DNA of 64,000 nucleotides from Castanea sativa. Lineage: Eukaryota > Streptophyta > Magnoliopsida > Fagales > Fagaceae. Numbering within the stretch: the first letter of the stretch is position 1; every line of letters begins with the position of its first letter. The stretch covers positions 12,926,001 through 12,990,000 of the forward strand of contig NC_134017.1 in assembly GCF_040712315.1 (NCBI RefSeq), given 5' to 3'. A program made the position numbers and the translations under genes. Below, piece after piece: positions 11,605 to 24,040 of this stretch. The notes beneath the pieces were generated by a model. That model was not told the origin of the DNA, did not search any database, and saw only the letters and a program-made list of their open reading frames with translations.

Positions 11605-13859
11605 GAGCAAAATGAAAATAAAAAGTTAAAGACAAAATTAATTTCAAATTTTGCGCATTCCACAAAATCTTACTCTTAAAAAGATTCCCCTTATCCAAAC
11701 TATCCAAATTTAACCAGCTGTTAGTGCAAAAAGATTTTATATATGTTAAGCCTAGCTAAACCTCTTCATTGTTAGAACACAAATTCTTAACTAATTGTAG
11801 CCTTAATAAGAATTTCAACAATGTAGTGATTCATATTAATTAACTTTGATTTTACTTAAATTCAACTTAGTTGGTGCAGCTAGCTGGTTCTTCATGTTGG
11901 GAAGCACCACACTATAAGTAGCAATCACATTACAAAAGTGAGAAGAATTAAAAAATTTCAAGACTATGACATGGATAGAAACAGGCCAACAACCAAAATT
12001 AAATCAACTAGATAGAATTGGACAAAATGTAAAGAGAAGCTAGGTTTTCCATCCCCAGAAATATGTAAAAAGAGAGAAATGGGGCAAAAAAAGAGAGTCA
12101 TATTTGGACAGCTCACTTGTCATGCAAATATTGTTAGATTTTGTTGTGACCACTAAATCTTTATCTCATTTTTTTCAGAGAGTATGTCCAAAATCCAAAT
12201 TGTCTTTCTCATTTATTTGCTCTCTGTCTCTCTGTCTCTCTCACACACACAGCCTCTAAATTCTTGATTCCTATTCCACTGCCAAGTTCACAATTACCAA
12301 ATAATTTTGACAAATCTATAAAATATTTACCGTTAAAAAAATTCCAAAAATATTAGTCAAAATCATTTAGGCTTCTAGTAGAGTTCATGGGGCTCGATCG
12401 ACATTCTCTCTCTCAAACACAGTTTATGTCTACCAAGCATTAAAGGAGCTCTCATGATGGATTTTAAAGAAATATGTCATTCTAAAATTAAATGATTAGA
12501 ATTTTTAAAGTGATGTGATATAATTATCTTGAAATGCTACTCATAGGTCATAATGAACTTGGGTTCGATTAAACCACTCAGATTTCTTGATAATTTATTA
12601 CATATTAAAGAACAAATAAAAATAAAGGAAATCTCCCCTATTATTTATTTTATAAATTAGGGGTGCTTGATCTTGTTTGTGTACAAAGTTTTCTTTCAAA
12701 AATTGCAATTTCATTAATTTCTAAGTATAAAAAGCGATGAATCATTTGCAAGAGGATCTTCATATAAAGAGTTCCTATAGCTTTTTATTTTTATTATTTA
12801 TTTTGAGAATCAAGAGTTCCCATAACTGATTACAAGTTTTTAGAATGTAAAATTTAGTTGAAAAAAAAAATTCACATGCACTTTGCTATTGAAACTTTAG
12901 ATCATTCATTTCTTTGGAGTTATAAAATTAGAGAATATACAATTTGTTGCGCTGTTTGGATGGGATACAGCTTCTTGTAATGTCTCAATGCCTTCGAGAA
13001 CATTAGAGTGGTGGATGCAATTGCCTTGAAGATATGCCGTACACCTGGAAATTTCAAGTTTCATCCACCATGAGATAATGAAATTTGTAGTGTATTTCAT
13101 GAGTAGGGAATAGTACGACAAAAAATTGGGACACTACCTTGTAGTTGTGACAAAGTCCAAACTTGTCACATTTATCTTACCATGAGTTGGGGTAAAAACT
13201 TATATTTGAACGTAATTCAGTATTATTATTACTCAACTGACATCATAAATCGTAATTTTCATCAAAACATTTTCTGAAAATCTAACACTTTAAGTGATTT
13301 ACATCACAAAGATTTAAACTCTAACCATTAAAAAAATTAGAAATCCTAATAACTTGTCGTAGAAACCTTAATCTTTTGTAAAAAAAATTAAGGGTTAGTT
13401 GCACATTAACCCCATTAACTGTTGTGCAATTGCAATGTCTTCCTGAAATATAAAAAACTAAGTAAACTATTCATAATGAGTGATTAATTTCCTGTTGTTA
13501 AGATATTTTTCAAATTTAATCCAAAAGAAAGGTGAAAAAAAAAAAAGGCTTACTTTATAAAAATTCTTATTTTCATTAATTTTGAAAGAAAAGCTAATGG
13601 TAGGGGACAAACTTCTTACAACCAATAGTTAGACATGACTCAGTTCAAAAGTTTAAGGAGACACTACAGTTGCACTATTAATTATAAGATTACTTTAGTG
13701 ATTTAGATGCTTAAATGGGTTGGAATTGGATTCATTTAGCATGAAATGTTTTATGCTGGAAATAGTTTCACTTGAGAATATCTTTTAGGGAAGAAGGTTT
13801 ATCTTTTCGTATTTGGTTGTGATACTAAAAATTCAGTGGATGAGTTCAAGTTTAAGCAA
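11605..13859. other. AT-rich intergenic stretch
   Basis: It contains the second copy of the direct repeat (11,893-12,010; partner at 6670-6800). A short minus-strand stretch near 12,920-13,070 can be read in two frames and might be a gene scrap, but no family was recognised. Otherwise nothing is supported. Confidence 0.4.
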
Positions 13860-14224
13860 TATTATCTCAGTTAATATATTTTTTTTATTGGATACAATTT
13901 TTAACAAATTTATCATTAGATTATATTTTCTAGCTTCTTATACTCCCACCTGCTTGCAAAATTCCAATTTAATCAATGATTAAAAAACTGTCTTATCCAT
14001 AAAATGGTTGAATTTTAAGCTTTTGTATTATAAAATTATACATAAAAGATGAATTTATAGATTAAATAATAAATAACATCCAATTAGCCTAGCATTTGAC
14101 ATGCATATTGAAAACATAGAGAATGTATAATCTAATGGTGAGATTTTTGGAATGTTAATATAATAACAAGTTACTAGGTGAAGTAATTTTGTTTAAAGTT
14201 ACACTATATGTACCTTGATCCTGT

Positions 14225-14225
<1 letters not shown>
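13860..14225 (+). repeat. Diverged single copy of the satellite unit found in the CACTA element
   Basis: One full period is recognisable next to the ten-unit array at 17,957-21,256: CATAAAAGATGA, then TAACATCCAATTAG, GACATGCATATTGA, and TTACACTATATGTA. The preceding half matches ATTAGATTATATT and TGCTTGCAAAAT of the array. It is far more diverged than the array units are from each other and lies outside the CACTA element. Confidence 0.6.

Positions 14226-14280
<55 letters not shown>
14225..14280. repeat. Compound (CA)n(GA)n microsatellite
   Basis: (CA)14 at 14,225-14,252, directly followed by (AG)13 to 14,280. Confidence 0.95.
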
Positions 14281-14282
<2 letters not shown>

Positions 14283-14411
14283 CAATAGCTGCCTAATCCA
14301 ATTTTTTTTTTCAATGCTTATTATCAAGAAAATACTATGGTCGTAGTAGTGAGTGGCATTAGTTTTGGGTGTGATATAAACCCAGATATTCTAGGATCGA
14401 TCCAACATACT

Positions 14412-15220
14412 TGTAGACACCTTATTTTGTACCTGTGTAATAAATTTTAGTCCTCGGTCCCAATGATGAGCTTGACATATCTACAAAAGGTAATTGAAGT
14501 TATTTTGACAGTTTGAAAGTAATCACAATTCAAAAGAGCTCAAATCGCTTTGAAAACAATGTTGAAGAATGACCTTTGCTCACTTTTTTTGAAACAACTT
14601 TTGATACACAAAGAAATTTTTAGTGAGGCTTGTTCCTTTGGAAAGTAGATATCTTGGGCTTCAATTAGAACACATATTATGCCTAATTTGGACTTAAATT
14701 GAGTGAGTTATGACTATTTGAAGTTGAGCCAACTAGGCTTTCCAATTTTCTGGGTTTTAAAACTTCATTTTAAGGGCCCAAACTCCAAAGTATAATGTTT
14801 GGACGTGAGCCAACCCATGGACTCTTGAGAACTTCCAAAGATCATTAAAAAGTTTGCAAACCCTAATTTTAACTTATAAATACTTACCTTATGCCTCCAA
14901 TCAAAACCCTAGCTATAGAGAGTGATTTTTTTAGCCTCCATCTTCTCTAAAACCATATTTTCTCTTTTGAAAACCCTAAGGCAGCCCCTTAGCACATTTC
15001 GACAAAAGGAAAAAACCTCTCTTTAGTTAGTTCTAAAGCAGCAAACTATTTTCTAATCTCTTTCAAAAATCTTTTTCAAACAATCTCTTCAAGAACATCT
15101 TTTTATTTTGAGTTATGATTACTAATAAACTATTGATATATTTGATTCCTTTCATTATCGTTCAATCTTGTTGTATAGGTACTGAGGGGCTGGTTAAATA
15201 CCAATCAAATTTATGTCTCA
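14412..15220 (+). mobile_element. LTR-like segment beginning TGTAGACACCTTATTTTG
   Basis: The start resembles the 5' end of many plant retrotransposon LTRs. The stretch continues with a transcript-leader-like region (ATCAAAACCCTAGCTATAG, then AAACCCTAAG) near 14,900-15,000. No target duplication, second LTR or protein was found, so it would be a solo or truncated LTR. The right border is approximate. Confidence 0.35.
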
Positions 15221-15796
15221 TAGCAAGGTGAGTCTCGCTTTATGGCTTTTCTTTGATTTGGTTCTTTTATAAGTTGTGTTTTTTGTTATTCTTAGTTAAT
15301 TTATATGTTATTCATGTTTAGAAATATGTGTTTTTTTGTTTGATTTTATTTTGTTTTATCTTATCATGTTTTGAATGGAAAGTTGAATGATTTGATATAT
15401 TGATAAACATGTTTTGATATGGTTCTTGTTTGTTGTTAGATCCAATGCATGTTTAGGAGTGGATTTTTTTTATTTTTTTTTATTTTTTATCTTTGATATA
15501 TTTGTTCTTAGTTTAGGTTGTTTAGATTTATATTAGAAGCATGTTAGGATGTTAGATTAGTTGTTCTGAAGCTCTGCTTTAGTTTGTGTTGCTAGGGTTT
15601 TTAGGTTGAAACCCATGTGCACATAATCTTGGCTATGTATGCAAGCTTGATTATGCGCACGCAGGCTTGTTCATGCGGATGCATGATCCTGCCCAAAAAT
15701 TCTAATTTTTCTGATTTCACATGCAATATTTCTGTCTTAGGTCCTTGTTCATATATTTGTGTTTTTAATATTCTGTTTCATATGCTTGTTATTTGC

Positions 15797-15956
15797 TTGA
15801 TTACAATATTTTTACAGCAAATCACAAAATGGTTAGTTGTTATTAGTTTAGATTTAAATTTAGCACTGAGATTACTTTTTTAACTCAACAATAACAACCA
15901 GTAATAGCCTATCACTTAGGATTTGTTGTAAAAATGTTGTGGACATATCATTTCTC
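15797..15956. mobile_element. MULE-MITE, truncated copy
   Basis: It matches the copies at 30,588-30,767 and 32,345-32,527: GGTTAGTTGTTATT, CAACAATAACAACCAGTAA, and the right end TGTGGACATATCATTTCTC. The outermost left inverted repeat is eroded and no target duplication is visible. Confidence 0.65.
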
Positions 15957-17536
15957 TTTGATAATTAGGATTGTTTTGAAAACATGAGTTAGTGGGAGAG
16001 TGGTTTTATTTTTATTTTTTAAATACTTATCTCAATCTTTTCAAGTACTACACCACGTTCAAAAAATAAATTACAGTTATTTCTTATCTCTTAAACAAAG
16101 AAATGCACATTTATCCTTTTATTTGTTTGAAAAAAATAAAATCATGTACTACTTTCAAATACAGTTATTGAAATCACATTTTAAAAATATCTCACGTGCA
16201 TCTCTTTTTTCAAATTATCTTTCTTAGGTTGGACTTTTATTTTGTTCCAAAATACCCTCAAAAAATAATCAGTAACTTCTCTTAGAATTAGGGTTAACAA
16301 TGTCAAACACCACTCAACCTCCCCTTAAAAACATAAACTCAGTGAGCATATGCTTGATTTGAATTTAAGTTATCATAATGTTTTTTTTTTTTTTGATAAC
16401 ATATTATCATAATGTTATGTATGCTATAAAGTTCCTATTTGTAACAAAAAAGTAATACATTTTACAATGTGAAAATAGGTTAATGACAAATGCAGCCGGA
16501 AAACAATTAGAATGGGGAACAAAAGATATTGCTCCACCAACTTCTTCACCATAGCTTGCGTAGTTTAATTATGATTTTTTACGATGTTTCTAATATAGTG
16601 AATTTATATACAATTTCTTTTGATGTAAATATTTCAAATTCCTTATATTGATCCATTAACTTCTTAATAATAGATTCCATAAACATTTGCACACACTATT
16701 TTAAACTAATTATAATTACAAAATCATATTATAAATTTTCACTTTATGTAAATTTTTTATAATTTTTTTTGATAGTCTAAAAATAAACACTAATAACGCA
16801 TTCTTTTGTTATTGGAAACACTAGCCTCTAAACACGCGTGTTATATGTACTTAGAGACTCTTTTATTTTTTTGGGTAAAGGTTAATAATTTACAACTATT
16901 ATAATTTTGGATTACTACATTTTTCAATCACAAAATAAAAAATAAAATCTAGGTGTGTGATGAATATTATACATTTGTGAGTGAATTTTATTTATCACAC
17001 CCTTAGGTTTTTTTGTGATTGGAAAATGTAGTAATCTCAAATTATATATAAAAGGGGATCCTCATTTTTTTTTTTTGCTCAAAAATACCCTTACACCCCT
17101 ATGTTTATGTAGAGACAAAACTAAAAGATAATTTGGTAACTCTAACTTTCACTAAAATATTGCCTAAAAATAGGACCACTCTTCTGTTGATTTTCAAATT
17201 TCTTTATCCACTTATAAATTAAATTCTCAAAATAAAAATTATATATATAAAATAAAAAGATAAATTTTTTTTTTACTACAAAATAAACGGGTAATATTTG
17301 TTCATTTTTTGAATCTAGCCTCATGACACACTTGGTTGTATTAGTAGTTCTAATTGTGTAATATTAATTAGAAACGTAAAAGCCTCAAATTGGAATGAAC
17401 GAAAACTTATGACACTATAAAAAAGAAAAAAAAAAGTCTCAAAGTGTGATGAGGCTTGTGTGTGTGTATATATAAAACACAAAATACAAAAACGAAAACA
17501 TATACACTCTAGAAACCCTTTCTTTTAGTCACTCAT
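15957..17536. other. AT-rich intergenic stretch with one fold-back element
   Basis: A palindromic element at 16,901-17,045 is listed separately. Just before the CACTA insertion, TATATATAAAACACAAAA near 17,467-17,484 looks like a TATA box but no gene follows. Nothing else is supported. Confidence 0.4.
16901..17045. mobile_element. Short fold-back MITE
   Basis: GGATTACTACATTTTTCAAT near 16,909 pairs with the inverted ATTGGAAAATGTAGTAATCT near 17,018. The pairing extends over about 60 bases on each side, making a near-complete hairpin. It is non-coding and no target duplication was assigned. Confidence 0.55.
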
Positions 17537-17930
17537 CACTACAAAAAAACTGGCCTATTGCGGCGGGCCTATTGCGGCGGGTGCGAAAACTGCCGCTATA
17601 GGTCGCCTATTGCGGCGCTTTTTCGGCCCGCCGCAGTACATGAGATCTATTGCGGCGGGCCAATGGCCCGCCGCAAAAGACCTAGTATATTGCGGCGTAC
17701 TATTGCGGCAGAAGCCGCGACCCGCAGCAATAGACCTCTTTTAGCGGCCTTCAGCTTAGATATAGCGGCGGGTCAATGACCCGCCGCAATAGACCCTGAA
17801 ATTGCAGCAGGCCTATTGCGGCGGGTGCAAAAACTGCCGCTATATGTCACCTATTGCGGCGTGATTTTGGCCCGCCGCTGTAGATGAGATCTATTGCGGC
17901 GTTTTTTGTGACCGCCGCTATAGGTAAGGT
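17537..17930. repeat. CACTA left terminal and subterminal repeats
   Basis: The 33-bp terminal repeat is followed by about ten copies of CTATTGCGGCG(GG) in both orientations up to about 17,925. Such motifs are the usual binding sites of CACTA accessory transposase proteins. The ORF at 17,558-17,779 is only a by-product of the repeat. Confidence 0.85.
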
Positions 17931-17956
17931 TTTTGTATAAAATCAAATTTTTGTAT

Positions 17957-20900
17957 AAAATCAAGTTTTTGTAGTTTACAATAACGCATAAAAGATGAGT
18001 TTCAATATCAAATGGTAAATTACATCCGATTGACATGAAAATTGGCATGCATGTTAAGAACATATAGAAAATGTGATCCAACGGATAGATTTTCAAAATA
18101 TGAATTCAACAATAAGTTATTGGTTGGTATAACATTTTATAGAGTTACGTCAAGTGTAACTTGAACCCAATCCTATATTTATTAATTCGATGTGAATTTT
18201 GACAAATCTACCGTTAGATTACATTATCTTCATATATTTTTCATGCTTAAAAAATTTCAAGGTGATCAAAGTTTAATAGCCATGTCATCAATCAATTGTT
18301 TAAATTCAAGTTTTTGTAGTTTAAAGTAACACATAAAAGATGAGTTTGAAGATCAAATGGTAAATTACATCCAATTGGCATTAAAATTGGCATGCTTGTT
18401 AAGAACATATAGAAAATGTGATCGAACGGTTGGATTTCCAAAATATGAATTCAACAATAACTTATTGGTTGGTGTAACAGTTTTTAGAGTTACATCAAGT
18501 GTAACTTGAACCCAACCCTATATTTCTTAATTCGATGTGAATTTTGACAAATCTACTGTTAGATTATATTATATTATATTCATATATTTTTCATGCTTAC
18601 AAAATTTAAAGGTGATCAAAGATTAATAGTCATGTCATCAATCAATTATTTAAATTCAAGTTTTAGTAATTTAAAACAATGCATAAAAGATGAGTTTAAA
18701 TATCAAATGGTAAATTACATCCGATTGGCATGAAAATTGGCATGCATGTTAAGAGCATATATAAAATGTGATCCAACGGTTGGATTTTCAAAATATGAAT
18801 TAAACAATAACTTATTGGTTGGTGTAACATTTTTTAGAGTTACATTAAGTGTAACTTGAATCCAATCCTATATTTCTTAATTCAATGTGAAATTTGACAA
18901 ATCTACCGTTAGATTACATTATCTTTATATATTTTTCATGCTTGAAAACTTTCAAGGTGATAAAAGATTAATAGTCATCAATCAATTGTATAAAATCAAG
19001 TTTTTGTAGTTTATAATAACGCATAAAAGATGAGTTTAAATATCAAATGGTAAATTATATCCGATTGGCATGAAAATTGGCATGCATGTTAAAAACATAT
19101 AGAAAATGTGATCCAACAATTAGATTTTCAAAATATGAATTAAAAAATAACTTATTGGTTGGTGTAACATTTTTTAAAGTTATATTAAGTATAACTTGAA
19201 TCCAATCTTATATTTCTTAATTCAATGTGAATTTTGAAAAATCTACCGTTAGATTACATTAGCTTCATATATTTTTCATGCTTGCAAAATTTCAAGGTGA
19301 TCAAAGATTAATAGTCATCAATCAATTTTTTAAATTCAAATTTTTGTAGTTTAAAATAACGCATAAAAGATGAGTTTTAAGATCAAATGGTAAATTACAT
19401 CCGATTGGCATGAAAATTGGCATGCATGTTAAGGACATATAGAAAATGTGATCCAACGGTTAGATTTTCAAAATATGAATTAAACAATAACTTATTGGTT
19501 GGTGTAACATTTTTTAGAGTTACATTAAGTGTAACTTGAATCCAATCCTATATTTCTTAATTCAATGTGAAATTTGACAAATCTACCGTTAGATTACATT
19601 ATCTTTATATATTTTTCATGCTTAAAAAATTTAAAGGTGATCAAAGATTAATAGCCATGTCATCAATCAATTGTTTAAATTCAAGTTTTTGTAGTTTAAA
19701 ATAACGTATAAAAGATGAGGTCAAAAATCAAATGGTAAATTACATCCGATTGGCATGAAAATTGGTATGCATGTTAAGAACATATAGAAAATGTGATCCA
19801 ACGGTTGGATTTTCAAAATAAGAATTAAACAATAACTTATTGGTTGGTGTAACATTTTTTAAAGTTATATTAAGTGTAACTTGAATCCAATCTTATATTT
19901 CTTAATTCAATGTGAATTTTGAAAAATTTATCGTTAGATTACATTAGCTTCATATATTTTTCATGCTTGCAAAATTTCAAGGTGATCAAAGATTAATAGT
20001 CATCAATCAATTTTTTAAATTCAAATTTTTGTAGTTTAAAATAACGTATAAAAGATGAGTTCAAAAATCAAATGGTAAATTACATCCGATTGGCATGAAA
20101 ATTGGCATGCATGTTAAGAACATATAGAAAATGTGATCCAACAGTTGGATTTTCAAAATATGAATTCAACAATAAGTTATTGGTTGGTGTAACAGTTTTT
20201 AGAGTTACATCAAGTGTAACTTGAACCCAACCCTATATTTCTTAATTCGATGTGAATTTTGACAAATCTACCGTTAGATTACATTATCTTCATATATTTT
20301 TCATTCTTACAAAATTTCAAGGTGATCAAAGATTAATAGCCATGTCATCAATCAATTGTTTAAATTCAAGTTTCTGTAGTTTACAATAACGCATAAAAGA
20401 TGAGTTTAAAGATCAAATGGTAAATTACATCCGATTGGCATGAAAATTGGTATGCATGTTAAGAACATATAGAAAATGTGATCCAACGGTTGGATTTTCA
20501 AAATATGAATTCAACAATAAGTTATTGGTTGGTGTAACATTTTTTAGAGTTACATCAAGTGTACTTGAACCCAACCCTATATTTCTTAATTCGATGTGAA
20601 ATTTGACAAATCTACCGTTAAATTACATTATCTTCATATATTTTTCATGCTTACAAAATTTCAAGGTGATCAAAGATTAATAGCCATGTCATCAATCAAT
20701 TGTTTAAATGCAAGTTTTTGTAGTTTACAATAACGCATAAAAGATGAGTTTAAAGATCAAATGGTAAATTACATCCGATTGGCATGAAAATTGGCATGCA
20801 TGTTAATAATATATAGAAAATGTGATCTAGTGGTTGGACTTTCAAAATATGAATTCAAAAATAAGTTATTGGTTGGTGTAACAGTTTTTAGAGTTACATC

Positions 20901-21256
20901 AAGTGTAACTTGAACCCAACCCTATATTTCCTAATTCGATGTGAATTTTGACAAATTTACCGTTAGATTACATTATCTTCATATATTTTTCATTCTTATA
21001 AAATTTCAAGGTGATCAAAAATTAATAGCCATGTCATCAATCAATTGTTTAAATTCAAATTTCTGTAGTTTACAGTAACGCATAAAAGATGAGTTTAAAG
21101 ATTAAATGGTAAATTACATCCGATTGGCATGAAAATTGGTATGCATGTTAAGAACATATAGAAAATGTGATCCAATGGTTGGATTTTCAAAATATGAATT
21201 CAACAATAAGTTATTGGTTGGTGTAACATTTTTTAGAGTTACATCAAGTGTACTTG
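17957..21256 (+). repeat. Satellite array inside the CACTA element, 10 units of about 343 bp
   Basis: The marker GCATAAAAGATGAG (with variants) recurs near 17,984, 18,329, 18,681, 19,020, 19,360, 19,710, 20,048, 20,390, 20,732 and 21,078. Other fixed points are CCGATTGGCATGAAAATTGG and CTACCGTTAGATTACATT. The array ends in mid-unit at TCAAGTGTACTTG. Units are about 90% or more alike by eye, and some neighbours share private changes, which suggests unequal exchange inside the element. No coding potential. Confidence 0.92.
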
Positions 21257-22100
21257 TATGATTATGTTCTCTCAATCTGACCATCCAATTAGTCATATTT
21301 TTTTAAAAAAAATTAAATGTAATTAGTCAAATATTTAAATTCTTACATAAATTTAATAATAGCCATGATATATATATATTTTTTAATTTTTAATAAGAAT
21401 GTGTGATAATTTTTGTCGTGTGGTTTTTTTTTTTTTGAGAAATTTGAGTGGTGAATTTTATTGAGTATATTTGATTTTTTTTAAAATTTTATTTCATAGC
21501 TCATTAATAAAATAACCAAGTGACTTCACCAACTTGCAAATTTTTTTCTTAAAATTTTTTAAAAAATAAATATAATTTTTTTTTTTTATCTTCTTCTCTT
21601 ATAATTTCTAAGTTGATAAAAATATTAATTTAACAACAATCCATTTTAATCTAACTGAAATTCATTATTATCATTAATATTTAAATAAAATTATTATTTT
21701 ATTTAAATTTTAAAACTGAAATATCTGAAACTCCGACAATTTTCCACATCATCATTTTAATGTTTTAAACTAAATAGTGTGAGAGTTTTACGTGAGTCTT
21801 TCTTTTTTCTTTTTCTTTGTATTGAAACCTAAACTAAGTCCTTTTTTATATATAAAAAAAATCTAATGTGAGGTCTAATTAAAAATATTATAATTATTTT
21901 TTAAATCCTAATTCTAATATGGGTCTTTGACAAAGTAAAAAATTTCAGTTTTCTATCATACATAGATAATAATAATGAACAAATAAAACGTATGTTGCCT
22001 TGGTGGTTAACACGTGTACCATGCATATTTTTCAAGGACTTGTCCAAGGTTCTAACCTCCATGACAGGTTTTTTTTTTCCTTTTCATTTTTAAAGTTACT
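21257..22100. other. AT-rich interior of the CACTA element
   Basis: Very AT-rich with many homopolymer runs. No gene, repeat or motif is recognised. Confidence 0.5.
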
Positions 22101-22475
22101 ATATCCAAAACTACGTCGTTTTGGTTCTATTTAAAACTAAACATAAAAAAACCCTACACATCTCTTTCTCATTCAGCCGCCCTCCTCTTTCCCCATCCCC
22201 TCCCTCCCTCCCTCTTTCCCTCCCTCTTCACTCATCTCTTTCTAGATCCACTCCAATGGCGGAATCAACTCTCGCGACGGCGACGGCGACGTCGACGACG
22301 AGCCGAGCATCGACGACTCCACCACCACCACGACCAACAATCGGCGAATCATTAGCAAGCAACACTTGACGTGGAGGCCTACTGAGGCCTCTACCGAGGG
22401 GCGGACGAAGATCATGCGGTTCTCGTTCAGTCCGAGATGCAAGCCGCAACGAGGGAAGGCTTACATTGGAGCAAA
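22101..22475 (+). pseudogene. Probable captured promoter and first exon inside CACTA
   Basis: CTACGTCGTTTTGG and a CT-rich leader (TCCCTCCCTCCCTC) precede an ATG at 22,255 in a local GC-rich island, which looks like a plant 5'UTR and first exon. The ATG frame gives MAESTLATATATSTTSRAST and stops at 22,369. Another frame stays open to about 22,476 and reads as an acidic stretch (GDGDVDDEPSIDDS) followed by RIISKQHLTWRPTEAS; a donor could lie at AAG|gttttg near 22,484. The origin was not recognised. The minus-strand ORF 22,228-22,749 overlapping it has no support. Confidence 0.45.
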
Positions 22476-22485
22476 TCCTAAGGTT

Positions 22486-23960
22486 TTGTGTTTTTTTTTT
22501 TTGGTTGGTTGGTTGTCTTAAATTTTTGTTAGAGAAAAAAAGGTTTTTGTATAATTTGCTTAGTGGGTTTTTATGAAAAATTTGGCTCAAAATGGTGAAT
22601 TGGTGTGGTTGTGTTTGATATCTGAATTTTATTATGTTTCTTCTTACCTTGTAATTGCAAAAGTGAGGATGAACACCAAAAAAAAGTTTTAGGAATTTTT
22701 CGTATTTAACCTTAAAAGGAGAAAAGGATTTCGTGTTTGCCGACAACATGATTCGGTATGTGTTTGTTTGACTGTGTAAAACACTTATCTAGTGTTTGAT
22801 TGGGATCTGTGACAAGTGTGGGTTACAAAGTTTTCTTATAGACATTGCTAAATTATACTGTGTATGTTGGAGTATTTTATGAATATGTGCAATGTAAAGA
22901 TACTGAGTCAAATGATGTATGCATCAATGTACAAGTGTGAATTGTGATGTATCAAATAGAGAATTTGACCTCAACACTACAACAAATTCTCTCTATTAGT
23001 CTTAGTTGCTGCTCAATGCAAATGTTGTGACCAATTAGGAAACAAGGCCCCAACCCACCAAATTTAGAAGACACCATTTTTGAAAAATAAAAAAAAGGCT
23101 CCCCTCTTTAAAATCCTTTAAGAAATTTTAACACTTCAATTCACATATCATCTATTTCAGTCTTCCCATTTTGTCTTGCTTCTTCCTCTGCCACCCCCCC
23201 AGCGTGGTCTCCTACTTTTACCCTAAAATGTGGGGATGGAAGTGTTCTAAGAATGTTGGTATTGTCACTAAGGCTTATTGTAGAATGTGAGGGTACTAAA
23301 TTACTTTTCTAGTTTGGATGAGCATTGTTGGACAAATAAAAATGTTAGGAGACATTCAATAGGGCATGTCAGTGATATTAATTTTTTTTCTAGTGTAACA
23401 AAAATCAACCTAAGCATGGAAATTAAACTGATTGAAATTGTAAACTTTCAAGATTCAAATTCTCTTTAAACTCTTTAAGGTTCATAGGATAGCTGCTTGA
23501 GAAGAGTTGTAAACTTTCAAGATACATTGTTGGTTTTTTTCTTTGTTTTCTTGACTGTTATGAACATTTACTGCTGCTTCTTTATTTGCTTGCTTCCAAA
23601 GCTGAAATCTTTATCAAGTTTGTGTTAGGTTTCCAAGAAAACTAAAATTAGGCAAAGAAAAAGAATAAATATTCTTTTAATCCTGTTTTTGTTTGGTTTA
23701 GGGAAGATCCTATAGTCCTAGGTTGATTGTGATATCCTTATAAAGAGGAATTCTTGTGCTGTCGACATATTTGACTTAAGATCGATTTTTCATGATTTGA
23801 AAGGGAAAGAGTTCGTTTAGCTTAAAATTGGGATAAATTAGTTAATGATTAAAGTTTCAAAATTGAGCCTCTTTTTATGTTATGTCATGCTTCTTTATAA
23901 TAGAAAAGGGGTTTGTTCAGTTTGTTTCTTAGCCGATTCATTCGTTCATTCTCCATTGGT
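22486..23960. other. CACTA interior, intron-like, no gene supported
   Basis: T-rich DNA with scattered short frames. It could be captured intron sequence between the two gene fragments on either side. No exon was recognised. Confidence 0.4.
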
Positions 23961-23990
23961 TTCTCCGCAGCTACATTGTAAGCCGCCAAG

Positions 23991-24040
23991 ATGGTTGCAC
24001 AGAGTTTAAGGTCGATTTGAATAAGCCCCTTGTCTACCAG
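23991..24040 (+). pseudogene. Captured first exon of a dihydroceramide fatty-acyl 2-hydroxylase (FAH) gene
   Basis: The ATG at 23,991 is followed by codons for MVAQ and, after a one-base deletion, FKVDLNKPLVYQ. This matches the characteristic N-terminus of plant FAH1/FAH2, ER enzymes that add the alpha-hydroxyl group to sphingolipid fatty acids. A leader-like sequence (TCATTCGTTCATTCTCC) precedes it. The base after CAG is T rather than the G of a splice donor. With a frameshift and no further exons this is a captured, dead fragment carried by the CACTA element. Confidence 0.65.

Noticed and set aside
11413..11610. Minus-strand ORF with poly-Pro, poly-Val-Cys and poly-Lys
   Set aside because: Made of G, CA and T runs inside the hAT-type MITE.
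12906..13121. Minus-strand 71-residue ORF
   Set aside because: Two frames look equally coding-like and no family is recognised; possibly a gene scrap but not supported.
17460..17536. TATA-like sequence just left of the CACTA element as a promoter
   Set aside because: No coding sequence follows on either side of the insertion; AT-rich DNA gives such motifs by chance.
17558..17779. ORF rich in Ala and Arg at the CACTA left end
   Set aside because: By-product of GC-rich subterminal repeats; the same is true of the ORFs at 27,400-27,802.
17957..21256. Regularly spaced repeats that might suggest a CRISPR-like array
   Set aside because: The units are continuous about 343-bp tandem repeats without unique spacers, inside a plant transposon.
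22228..22749. 173-residue minus-strand ORF
   Set aside because: Opposite to the exon-like island at 22,255, with no recognisable domain and low-complexity composition.
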